NCBI RefSeq assembly: GCF_000379825.1
Contig: NZ_KB903838.1
Coordinates: 213,097-277,096 of the forward strand
DNA length: 64,000 bases
Source of the DNA: Longispora albida DSM 44784
Lineage (GTDB): Bacteria; Actinomycetota; Actinomycetes; Mycobacteriales; Micromonosporaceae
Direction of reading: 5' to 3'
This document shows, in pieces, positions 1 to 7,846 of this stretch. Position numbers and translations under genes: made by a program. A model generated the notes under the pieces. That model was not told where the DNA came from. It saw only the letters and a list, made by a program, of their open reading frames with translations, and did not search any database. Position 1 is the stretch's first letter. Each line of letters begins with the position of its first letter.

Positions 1-309
1 GAAGAATTCCTCAATCAGGAGGAATAGCAGGCTTACCGCCTCTTCGTCTTGCTCGGCGGTCATGTGCTTGACGTTCGGCAGTGCGCCGTCGTCATGAATC
101 TCGCATAAGACGAGCCATGGCCAGTAAAGTTCCGGCCGCCCCTTTCCCCTCAGCAGCAGCCAGGTGTGGAACTCTTTTAAAACGGGCTTCCCTGAAGCCA
201 GGTCGTACCCTACGAGGAATGAACAGGTTCCATCGTAGGTCCTAGTTGGAACGTATATCCCATGATGCCGTTTGAGCTTGGGTATGAATTCTCGAAGCGG
301 CACGCTCAT
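1..309 (-). CDS. Candidate immunity protein for the adjacent Rhs toxin (partial)
   Basis: The frame is open for 103 codons from an ATG at 309 and runs off the left edge, so the C-terminus is missing. The start codon lies two bases after the stop of the Rhs toxin frame (stop 312-314), which fits translational coupling of a toxin and its immunity gene. The protein begins MSVPLREFIPKLKRHHG and is rich in aromatic and charged residues, with no signal peptide, as expected for a cytoplasmic immunity protein. It has two TTA codons and many A/T-ending codons, unlike the surrounding genes, which suggests recent transfer. I do not recognise the family. The immunity role is inferred only from position, size and composition. 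Confidence 0.6.
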   Translation of the reverse strand, partial: MSVPLREFIPKLKRHHGIYVPTRTYDGTCSFLVGYDLASGKPVLKEFHTWLLLRGKGRPELYWPWLVLCEIHDDGALPNVKHMTAEQDEEAVSLLFLLIEEFF

Positions 310-311
310 GT

Positions 312-2057
312 TCAGAATCCAAACTCCATGTCTTCCCAGTAATCAAAACGTTTCTTGTAGTCGCTGATCTTGATCCCCTCAGTATGCCACTGATCATAGA
401 CCTTCCCGCCTCTGACTACGACAGTGTGATGAAACCACGGCTCGTCAAGTACTGGCGTCCCCGGCCCCTTGGGCCTATAGGGGCCCATGGGCAGGTTCTG
501 GCCACCAGGGCCGTGGAAAGTCTGGATTTCGCCACCATTCTTGCTGGCGAACTTAGCGGCCCACTCGTCGCATCCGGCATTGTGTACCAGGACGGGCGTA
601 CTGCCTGCCAGCACATAGTAGGTGTGGAGTTCGCTGACTGTGAGGTTGTGCATCCATCGCCCGCCGGTGAAGTTCGCGGTCTGGGTCACCGTGACCTCAC
701 CGTTTCCGGCTGTGAGCAGGCGGTCTCCGGGTTTGAGGCTTCCCGCGCCGGTCCATGATCCGGTGGTCGCGTTCCAGAACGGGTGTTCCTGGGTGGTGGC
801 GATGAGCGGTTCGCTGCCGTGCTCACCGTGGATGGTGAGGTCGGTGAGGTCGCTGTCGAGGTTGAGGTGGAGCTGGGTGACTTCGCGGGCTGCGGTCTCA
901 CCGGTTTCGGGGTCGGTGGCCAGGACCTTGTCGCCGACAGCGATGGCGGCGATTGGTTTGACGCTGCCGTCGGCCATGAGGATCAGCGTGTCGGGGGCGA
1001 AGCTGTCACGGCAGCCGCATGACTGGCTGCATGGCCCGCTCTTGAGTTTCATGGTTTTCACGGATTTGGGTTTCGCTCCGCAGAACCGGGTGCTGGTGCC
1101 GGTGCAGGGGGTGATGCCGCCGGCGAGTGCGGCTGCGGCGACGTCCCACCAGCTTCCGCTGCCTTCGGTCTTCTGTTTGCGGAGTTCGTCGTGTGCGTCT
1201 CGCATGCTGGCGCCGAGTTCCTGGGAGCAGCCTGTGTCGCCGGTGATGCATACCTGGTAGAGGATGGTCAGGATGTGCAGCGGGTCCATTTCGGCCAGGT
1301 TGAGGCCGTTGGCTTGGATGTGCTCGTCGAACTGGCGGGCGAGCTGGTAGACGCGGGTTTTGCCGAAGGCGAATCCGACGCCGTTGATGTAGAAGGTGGT
1401 GTCGGGTTCTTCGGGTGTGGGCGGGTCGAATGTCAGCTCGGTGCCGCCGCCGTAGAAGATGGGCAGGGGCGCGGGTGGTGTGGGGGCCGGTGGCATGTAT
1501 GGGGGTGTCCAGCCACCACCGGAGCCGCCGCCTTCGGGGTTGCGGACGAGGCCGGAGGGGTCGGAGCTGGTGACCGGGGCGTTGCCGCCGTAGGCATAGC
1601 CGTGCCAGGACTGGGGGTCCCGGACGTCGAACACCGGGTCTGGTGAGAGGAAGCGCCCAGTGGCCGGGTTGTACTGTCGTGCTCCGATGTGGACATATCC
1701 AGTGTCGGGGTCGTTGACGCCGTCGACGAATCCGCGCTGGGAAGGCCAGTTCGGGATGGTGCCGCGCACGCTGCCGTAGGGATCGGTGCGCTTGCGGGTG
1801 ACCGCGAGGGTCGCGGCGTCGATAGCTGCCTGCCCGGTTCCGTGGTGGTCGGATGCCATCCAGGTCAGGCCGCCGGTGGTGGTGCGGACCGCGATGGTTC
1901 CCCCGGCGCTGTAGTAGCGGGTCGCGGTGGCACTGGAAGTGAGGGTGGCGGCGTGCAGTTCGGTGTTGCCGAGGTAGAGCGTGCGGCCGGTGGAGTCGGC
2001 GCGCATGATCCGGTTGCCGTCAGCGTCGTAGACATAGGCCGATGATGAGCCTGCCAT
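312..2057 (-). CDS. Rhs polymorphic toxin, C-terminal part (core, Hint, papain-like tip), frameshifted from its N-terminal part
   Basis: This frame continues the Rhs protein encoded at 2020-7050 after a one-base shift. From the ATG at 2057 it gives 581 residues, but no convincing ribosome site precedes that ATG. It starts with an Rhs repeat (YVYDADGNRI), then the Rhs core (YNPATGRFLSPDPV, GYAYGGNAPV). A Pro/Gly linker follows, then a Hint autoprocessing domain (LILMADGSVKPI ... GDKVLATDPETGE ... EHPFW ... LHTYYVLAG) ending VLVHN. The last ~85 residues are the toxin: Cys in GCDEWAAKF, His in WFHHTVVV and Asp in KVYDQWH are spaced like papain-fold toxins (Tox-PL type), which is my tentative assignment. 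The tip would be cut loose by the Hint domain in a target cell. If the frameshift is real, this part would not be made as a secreted fusion. Confidence 0.8.
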   Translation of the reverse strand: MAGSSSAYVYDADGNRIMRADSTGRTLYLGNTELHAATLTSSATATRYYSAGGTIAVRTTTGGLTWMASDHHGTGQAAIDAATLAVTRKRTDPYGSVRGTIPNWPSQRGFVDGVNDPDTGYVHIGARQYNPATGRFLSPDPVFDVRDPQSWHGYAYGGNAPVTSSDPSGLVRNPEGGGSGGGWTPPYMPPAPTPPAPLPIFYGGGTELTFDPPTPEEPDTTFYINGVGFAFGKTRVYQLARQFDEHIQANGLNLAEMDPLHILTILYQVCITGDTGCSQELGASMRDAHDELRKQKTEGSGSWWDVAAAALAGGITPCTGTSTRFCGAKPKSVKTMKLKSGPCSQSCGCRDSFAPDTLILMADGSVKPIAAIAVGDKVLATDPETGETAAREVTQLHLNLDSDLTDLTIHGEHGSEPLIATTQEHPFWNATTGSWTGAGSLKPGDRLLTAGNGEVTVTQTANFTGGRWMHNLTVSELHTYYVLAGSTPVLVHNAGCDEWAAKFASKNGGEIQTFHGPGGQNLPMGPYRPKGPGTPVLDEPWFHHTVVVRGGKVYDQWHTEGIKISDYKKRFDYWEDMEFGF

Positions 2058-5000
2058 CGCTGATGGAGGTGATCTTGCCGGATTCGTTCCAGGTGAACGT
2101 CTTGGCGTTGTGGGTGAGGGTGTTGCCGGCTGCGTCGTAGGTGAACTGGTCGGTCGTGGCCGCCGCACCCGCCCCGGTCTTGGTGTCGATCTTTGTCAGG
2201 GTGTGAGGTTTCGCGGCGAGTGCGGCTGGGGTGGTGTAAGTGCGGACGGTGTCACCGCTGGAGTTGTGTTTCGTCTCGGTTTTGCGGCTTCCGGCCTTGT
2301 CGAAGGTGTAGGACGTCCAGTACGGCTCAGTGCCGCCGATGATGCCCTGGGACGGCACTGCCTGGCAGAAGGCCGCGCCGGTAGTCCACGCTTCGGTCAT
2401 GCGGCGCAGGCCGTCGTAGGCGAAGCACTGCGTGCCCACGATGCTGGCGTTGCGGGTTTCGCCGATCCCTGTGACGTTGCCTCCGGGGTCGTAGAAGTAT
2501 TTCTCGTTGTACTCCTCGCTGAACCCGCCGCCCGGCTGCTCGACCGACAGGATGGACCGGTCAAGCCGCTGGATGGACTCGGCGCGGGCGGTGGTGAGCT
2601 TGACGCGTTTGGTGCCCGTTCCGAGGGTGCGCTGGTAGATACCGCCGTCGTGGTAGTAGGCGGTGGCCGAGACGTAGGTGTCCAGGCCCGTCATCGTGAC
2701 AGCGTTCCCGGCGGTGTCGTAGCCATGGGTGATGGTTTCTGCCGCGAGGCCACCGGCAGCGGGCAGGGCGAGTGCCGCCAGCGAGCCGTCGACGTTGTAG
2801 GTGGCGCTGGTGGTGTAGGTACCGGCGAGTGTTCCCTGGGATGCGGGCACCGTGACGGACGTTCCTTGTGGCCGGTAGGCGTTGTCGAATCCGATGGCCG
2901 CCACGGTCCAGGCGTCCGTGCCCTCGTAGCGGGTCGAGGACGTGAGCTGTCCCTTGGCGAGGGTGTCGTAGGTCCAGGAAGCGAGTTTGGTTCCGGTGAG
3001 GCTGCCCTTGTGCATCGCGGTCCGGCGGCCCAGCACGTCATAGGCGTAGGCGACCTTCACGCCCCGCGCGTCCGTCGTGGTGAGGACCTGCCCGGCCGCG
3101 TCGTAGGCAGTGGCGGAACTGCCCGCGTCGGGGTCGGACTTGGCCGTGACCCGGCCGAGCATGTCGTACGTGCTGGTCCAGGTATTGCCGTCCGCGTCCT
3201 TGACCGACGTCTGCCGGCCAAGGCGGTCATACCCGTAGGTGGAGTCCTGGAACGCGCCGGAAGGCTGGGAACCCAGGTACTGGCGCTGGGTCGTGGTCCT
3301 GCCCCGGGCGTCGGTGATGGTCGTTGTGGCGGTACCGCCAGCCGGAGGGGTGATCGTGATGCGGTCACCATCATGGGCGGTCAGCGTCTGCGCGATCTGG
3401 ATGCCCCTGCTGCGCAGGGTGTCTGAGACTGGCCGGCTGAGAGAGTCGAACGCGATCACATGCTGTACCGGGACATTGACGTCCGGGGTGCCGTACAGGG
3501 TGCCTGAAGGGGTGATGTCGGCCTTGTACGCGTTGGTCAGCCACACCCGCCCGGCCGCGTCGTAGGCCTGGTCGGTGATGGATGTCTTGCCGTCCTGGGT
3601 GACGGTCTGCGTCTGCCGTGCCCGCAGCCGCCCGTCGTAGATGGCATAGGACTGGATGAAGCCGTTAGGGCCGAGCTTCGTCGTCGTCACCGACGGCGCC
3701 GAGCTGCAGCTGTACGTACCGCCGCTGATGGTGCAGGAAGGCATGTTGTAGCTGTAGGAAGTGTTAGCGGGCTGGGCATCAGGGTTGCGGCTGGCCGTCC
3801 ACACATGGGTAAGCCGGCCCAGCGGGTCATAGCGGACCGTGATCTTCTTGCCGTTGGCATCGATGATGGCCTGCGGCAGACCGGCCCGAGCGTCGACCGT
3901 GGTTGTGGTCTCGTGACCTGCGGGGTTTCTCACCTTGACACTGGTCGTCGGGACCCCGTCCTGCGGGCCGTAGGTGGTGGTGGACGTCCGGTTCAGTGCA
4001 TCAGCAGCCGTCAGCACACGGCCATACGCGTCGTATGTGGTCGACGCCATCTTCCACCACTCGACCGTGGCGGCTGGGCGGTGCAGCGCGTTGGTCTGCG
4101 TGACCAGCCCCTTCACCGGTGCCGCGCCGACGCTCGTGGCATGGTCGTAGAGCAACTGCGTGCCACTGAGGTAATCAGCATCAGCCAGGCTGGCAGCGCA
4201 GGTGGTAGTGAGCTCCTGCGACACGTAGCTGATCAGATGCCGGGCAGTGTCACGGGCATAGCTGGTCGTCGTGCATGTGTCATCAGTGCTGGTGTTGTCG
4301 TCGCCGAGGTCCTCGACCTTCGTGAGCAGGTTGTAGGAGTCATACGTGTTACGGGTGATCGTCTTACGCCATCCGCCGGTGGCGGCGATGTACGTGTCGG
4401 CATAGGTGGCGCTGGTGCGTACCTGATAACCCGAGTACCCGCCCCAGTACGGCTGCCACGACGTGTTCACCCCCGTCGTGTCATACACCGCATGCGTCCG
4501 CGCCTGCGGAGTCGCACCCGAGTTGTCGTAGGCGTACTCCTCGCGGACCACACCGGCGAGCCACTCGGAGTCCGTGAGCACGTTGCCCCACGAGTCGGTG
4601 AGGCTGACACTGCGCGCGCCATCGGTGCTGCCGAGACGGTCTGCGTGCATGCCGCGGAAGTACCGCTTCGTGGAGTACTCGACCGAGCTGGCCGAGCCGT
4701 GCCAGGTGTGGACGGTGGTGTAGCCCTGCCACCGGCTCCACGACCGCTTGTTGTAGTCGAACTGGGTGTGGTTCTCATCGTGCCGCCACAACGCGGTGGA
4801 GCTGGATCCTGCGTTGCTGTAGTTGTAGGTCCACCACTCGTCGGGACCACCACCTGTCAGGTCGACTTCCTTGACGGAGGCGACGACGTACTTGTGGAAC
4901 CAGCCCCAGCCGGTGCCATTCGTGGTGTTCTTCGGATCAAGCGTGAAGTACTGCGGGAAACACCGCCGGTCATTCTGATCCGCCGACGTCGGCAGCACCG

Positions 5001-7050
5001 TCGCCGAGCAGCCGACGCCAGAGGTGTCGTTGGCGTCGTAGGTGACGATGGTCTGCGAGCCGGTGGACGGGGTGATGCGGAACAGCCGGTACTTGTTCAT
5101 CGGCGGCACAGCCGCTGAGGTGTTGTAGTCCACCCGGTTCGGCTTGGCCTGCCCGTCGAAATACAGGACCGGTGAGTCGAGGCTGTTGCCGGAGTAGCCG
5201 CCGGTGTGCTCGACCGAGCCGAGCCACAGGGACGGTGCCGTGCCGTCGCCGGGGTCGGGGAACCAGTGCTTGAGCCGCCACTGATCGGCCTGCCGGTAGG
5301 AGGCCGAGGCGACGTCCCAGTACTGGGAGGTCACCGATGCCAGCCGGACCGACGTCCAGAACGTGGGTGACTGGGTGTTCGGGCAGCCCGTGGAGTAGCA
5401 GAACAGGTCCCACGGGGTGTCGGGCCATCCCGCGCTGTTCCCGGAACACGATGTCTCGAAGCACCGCTCGGCCGGGGCGAACAGCACCCGGTACGGAGCA
5501 CCACCACCCTCGGTGCCCTGCCGGGTGCCGTACTCGATCCGCGACAGGTAGCCGTCGCGGTCGACCAGGTACGGGATGGTGTTGTTGTAGGCGCCGTACC
5601 AGTTCTGCTCGCGCTCGTAGAACATCGTCATCGAGTTGCCGCGTGCGTCGAGGACGTAGTCGAGGTTCCACCGCCAGGCGCGGCGGCAGTGGGAATTGGC
5701 GTAGGTGGCGCTGTAGCAGCGATGCGACGGATCAGTGGCCCACACCGGCGTCATCCACGCGGACTTGGTGACATCCCCCGTATCGACACCCCAACGGCCA
5801 CCAAGCCCGAACCAGTACTGCGTGCCGTCGACCGTGGTGATCTTCCAGTGCTCGCCGTTGCCGCCTTCGCCGTTGGCGGCACCGTTGAGGCGCTCGACCT
5901 TCGAGCCATCGTCGTTGACCGGCTTGAACTGGCCGGTGCTCTGATCGATGATGAGCTGCGTGGACTTGCCGCCGAGGTTCATGGTGACGTGGTCGGAGGC
6001 ATAGCACAGGTCACCTGGGTTCGGCATGCCGGTGCATGAGGTGAACTGCCGCTCGACGAACCCCATTGTGAGGTCCCACCCTTCGCCGGCCCAGCTTGTC
6101 TGGCCGGAGGTGGCGAGGGTGCGTGAGTCTGTGGACTGGGCCGAGTACGACAGGGCGACCTTCGGATCGAGGCCGCCTGCCGACTTCGGGACGCCCATCG
6201 GGACCGAGTAGGAGAAGTCTCCGGACTGGCTGCCCGCAGCCCACTCACCAGCCATCGTCAGCGGCGTGGCTGTGAACGAACCCGGCCCGGTCGTCGCCGC
6301 GTACGCACCCGACGGCGCGCCGGCGAACGACAAGAAACTCTGGTCTGCGTAGGCGGTCAGTGTGCTGGAAACACGCTTGCTGGCCCATGTGTTGGCCGAG
6401 TCGGGCAGCGGGGTCTGCGTCTGGCACTCCGGCCGCTCAGGCGTCGTGAGAGCACACCCCGGCAAGGCAACGATCCGCAGCCGCGACGCATAGTCTGAGC
6501 CCAGAGCCTGTGCGAAACCCGCGTAGTCCAGGCCCACGCCCACCGAGCCCGGCTTGGCGATCCCGTCGGCACGCTTGACTGTGAACAGCACACCCGGAAT
6601 GCCGGCCTTCTTCGCCACGGCCCGGTCCGCGACGACGATCTTCACCCTCGAGGGTCCAGCCGCCGCAGCCTCCTTCGCGGAGCGGGGGTCGGCTGCCGGC
6701 AGAGTGGAGGATGTTTTCTTCGCCCGGACCGCGAACGGCGACGTACCAGCCCGCGACCAGCCGCCCGCATCGGAAGGCGCGGCCATCAGGCCCGCCCCTG
6801 TGGTCTGGGTGGCATCGGGAACGTCAGCCTCATACCCGCCCGGGATTGGCCAAGTCTCGGCTGGGGCCTGCCATGCGGGCATCGGGGCAGCCGGAAGCGT
6901 CTTCGGGGCCACCGGCGTTACCGGTGCGATCGCCTCGCTGAGTGACGGCGCGTCAGGCCCTGGCGCGGCCAGGACGGGTACGCCCGGTAACAGTGATAGA
7001 AAGACAGCCGCCCCGAAAATGGGCACGGCAAAGCCACGGCGCGTCAGCAC
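2020..7050 (-). CDS. Rhs/YD-repeat secreted protein, N-terminal part of split toxin
   Basis: A 1,676-residue Rhs protein lacking its own core and toxin because of the frameshift near 2060. I choose the GTG at 7050 because a GGGGAGGG site (7058-7065) sits seven bases upstream of it; a TTG at 7074 has no such site. The protein opens with a basic segment and a hydrophobic signal peptide (AVFLSLLPGVPVLA). A SpvB/TcaC-like N-terminal module follows (GDFSYSVPMGVPKSAGG, VALSYSAQSTDSR, SWAGEGWDL). Many YD repeats come next, such as YDAYGRVLTA, YDPLGRLTHV, YDRLGRQTSV and YDVLGRRTAM, which build the hollow Rhs cage. It is divergent from the LamG protein at 7847. Together with 312-2057 it would make a protein of about 2,260 residues. 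Confidence 0.85.
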   Translation of the reverse strand: MLTRRGFAVPIFGAAVFLSLLPGVPVLAAPGPDAPSLSEAIAPVTPVAPKTLPAAPMPAWQAPAETWPIPGGYEADVPDATQTTGAGLMAAPSDAGGWSRAGTSPFAVRAKKTSSTLPAADPRSAKEAAAAGPSRVKIVVADRAVAKKAGIPGVLFTVKRADGIAKPGSVGVGLDYAGFAQALGSDYASRLRIVALPGCALTTPERPECQTQTPLPDSANTWASKRVSSTLTAYADQSFLSFAGAPSGAYAATTGPGSFTATPLTMAGEWAAGSQSGDFSYSVPMGVPKSAGGLDPKVALSYSAQSTDSRTLATSGQTSWAGEGWDLTMGFVERQFTSCTGMPNPGDLCYASDHVTMNLGGKSTQLIIDQSTGQFKPVNDDGSKVERLNGAANGEGGNGEHWKITTVDGTQYWFGLGGRWGVDTGDVTKSAWMTPVWATDPSHRCYSATYANSHCRRAWRWNLDYVLDARGNSMTMFYEREQNWYGAYNNTIPYLVDRDGYLSRIEYGTRQGTEGGGAPYRVLFAPAERCFETSCSGNSAGWPDTPWDLFCYSTGCPNTQSPTFWTSVRLASVTSQYWDVASASYRQADQWRLKHWFPDPGDGTAPSLWLGSVEHTGGYSGNSLDSPVLYFDGQAKPNRVDYNTSAAVPPMNKYRLFRITPSTGSQTIVTYDANDTSGVGCSATVLPTSADQNDRRCFPQYFTLDPKNTTNGTGWGWFHKYVVASVKEVDLTGGGPDEWWTYNYSNAGSSSTALWRHDENHTQFDYNKRSWSRWQGYTTVHTWHGSASSVEYSTKRYFRGMHADRLGSTDGARSVSLTDSWGNVLTDSEWLAGVVREEYAYDNSGATPQARTHAVYDTTGVNTSWQPYWGGYSGYQVRTSATYADTYIAATGGWRKTITRNTYDSYNLLTKVEDLGDDNTSTDDTCTTTSYARDTARHLISYVSQELTTTCAASLADADYLSGTQLLYDHATSVGAAPVKGLVTQTNALHRPAATVEWWKMASTTYDAYGRVLTAADALNRTSTTTYGPQDGVPTTSVKVRNPAGHETTTTVDARAGLPQAIIDANGKKITVRYDPLGRLTHVWTASRNPDAQPANTSYSYNMPSCTISGGTYSCSSAPSVTTTKLGPNGFIQSYAIYDGRLRARQTQTVTQDGKTSITDQAYDAAGRVWLTNAYKADITPSGTLYGTPDVNVPVQHVIAFDSLSRPVSDTLRSRGIQIAQTLTAHDGDRITITPPAGGTATTTITDARGRTTTQRQYLGSQPSGAFQDSTYGYDRLGRQTSVKDADGNTWTSTYDMLGRVTAKSDPDAGSSATAYDAAGQVLTTTDARGVKVAYAYDVLGRRTAMHKGSLTGTKLASWTYDTLAKGQLTSSTRYEGTDAWTVAAIGFDNAYRPQGTSVTVPASQGTLAGTYTTSATYNVDGSLAALALPAAGGLAAETITHGYDTAGNAVTMTGLDTYVSATAYYHDGGIYQRTLGTGTKRVKLTTARAESIQRLDRSILSVEQPGGGFSEEYNEKYFYDPGGNVTGIGETRNASIVGTQCFAYDGLRRMTEAWTTGAAFCQAVPSQGIIGGTEPYWTSYTFDKAGSRKTETKHNSSGDTVRTYTTPAALAAKPHTLTKIDTKTGAGAAATTDQFTYDAAGNTLTHNAKTFTWNESGKITSISDGRLIIGLCLRR
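2040..2064 (-). other. Frameshift point splitting the Rhs gene
   Basis: Homology to Rhs proteins leaves one frame at ...KITSISDG and resumes in the next frame at GSSSAYVYDADGN. Removing one base near 2058-2062 (GATGGCAGG read as GATGCAGG) restores one continuous protein. Its spacing between SDG and YVYD then equals that in the second Rhs protein of this window (SDGSGTTTYVYD). The cause could be a genuine inactivating insertion, phase variation, programmed shifting or a sequence error. There is no long slippery run here. Confidence 0.75.
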
Positions 7051-7074
7051 CAAGATCCCTCCCCGGATCCTCAA

Positions 7075-7846
7075 TGGAGTGTGTAGCAGCGGGGAACTTT
7101 ACGGTCCGCTCACAGCCGCCGCAATCAATACTTTCCGTTATCAATCTTCGCGCGTGTGGCCACGCTGGAGGTCACGCTGCGCGACGCCCGCAGCGGGCGA
7201 AGGTGCCCCGGCCTACGGAATCCAGCCGATCGCGCGGGCGGTCCCATAATTGAGCAGCGCCACGCTGAACGCGAGGGTCAGCACGACACCGCGACCAGGC
7301 CACGCGTCTCCCGGATCATGCTCACCCCCGTCGCCACAGTGACTGCCCACCATGCCACACCCGCGCGGCCGGCTCGACCACGACTCCTCAGTCCATTGTG
7401 GTCGTTGCTGATGCCGGCAGTGAGCCGTGTCGGGTGATCACCGCGATCGGGAAGCTGAGGTCCGCGCTCGACGAGCAGCTCGGCCGGGTGAAGGGCCGGC
7501 TCGACGAGGCGATCCGCGTCCTCGGCGAACCGGTACCGAAGCTCGTGCCGGTCACCCCGGCCCTGCTCCGGCAGCCGGTCGACAGCAGCTCCTTCGGCCT
7601 GCCACCCGGCTGGGTTCCCGGCACGGTCGCGGGCAAGTTCCCCACCGGGCCGCTCAACCTGCCAGGCGAACCCGGCGACGTCACGCCACCGCGCGCGAGA
7701 CCAGGGCACAGCCACCGTGGCGGCGCTTGAGACGGCCTTACTCCAGCGAGGGAAAGGAGGGCAAGAAATGGGCAAGCGGCCTGCCTGACGATGCCTCGGC
7801 GCTGCGGCCGATCCGGCCGCCAGCGGGCTCGATGGAGAGGCGACCG
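7075..7846. other. Divergent intergenic region with possible gene debris
   Basis: This 772-base stretch separates the divergent Rhs and LamG genes and must hold both promoters. No TTGACA box was found. The best minus-strand match ahead of Rhs is a weak TTGATT-N17-ACCGTA. On the minus strand, 7213-7353 could encode 46 residues ending in a membrane-like stretch (VVLTLAFSVALLNYG). On the plus strand, 7398-7730 has actinobacterial codon use (listed separately). Neither has a good ribosome site, and both look like remnants. A GGAGAGG site at 7834-7840 belongs to the downstream LamG gene. Confidence 0.4.
7398..7730 (+). CDS. Hypothetical protein or gene remnant
   Basis: A GTG-initiated frame of 110 residues with GC-rich third positions and a plausible helical first half (KLRSALDEQLGRVKGRLDEA), followed by a Pro-rich second half. 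It has no clear ribosome-binding site, no signal peptide and no motif that I recognise. It lies wholly inside the divergent region between the first Rhs and LamG genes. The codon use argues for a past coding role. The absence of a start signal and the abrupt low-complexity end argue that it is a remnant of a larger gene. Confidence 0.25.
   Translation: MVVADAGSEPCRVITAIGKLRSALDEQLGRVKGRLDEAIRVLGEPVPKLVPVTPALLRQPVDSSSFGLPPGWVPGTVAGKFPTGPLNLPGEPGDVTPPRARPGHSHRGGA

Noticed and set aside
7427..7846. N-terminal extension of LamG1 by 140 codons
   Set aside because: It is Arg/Pro-rich out-of-frame-type sequence with no start signal. The signal peptide and ribosome site define the start at 7847.
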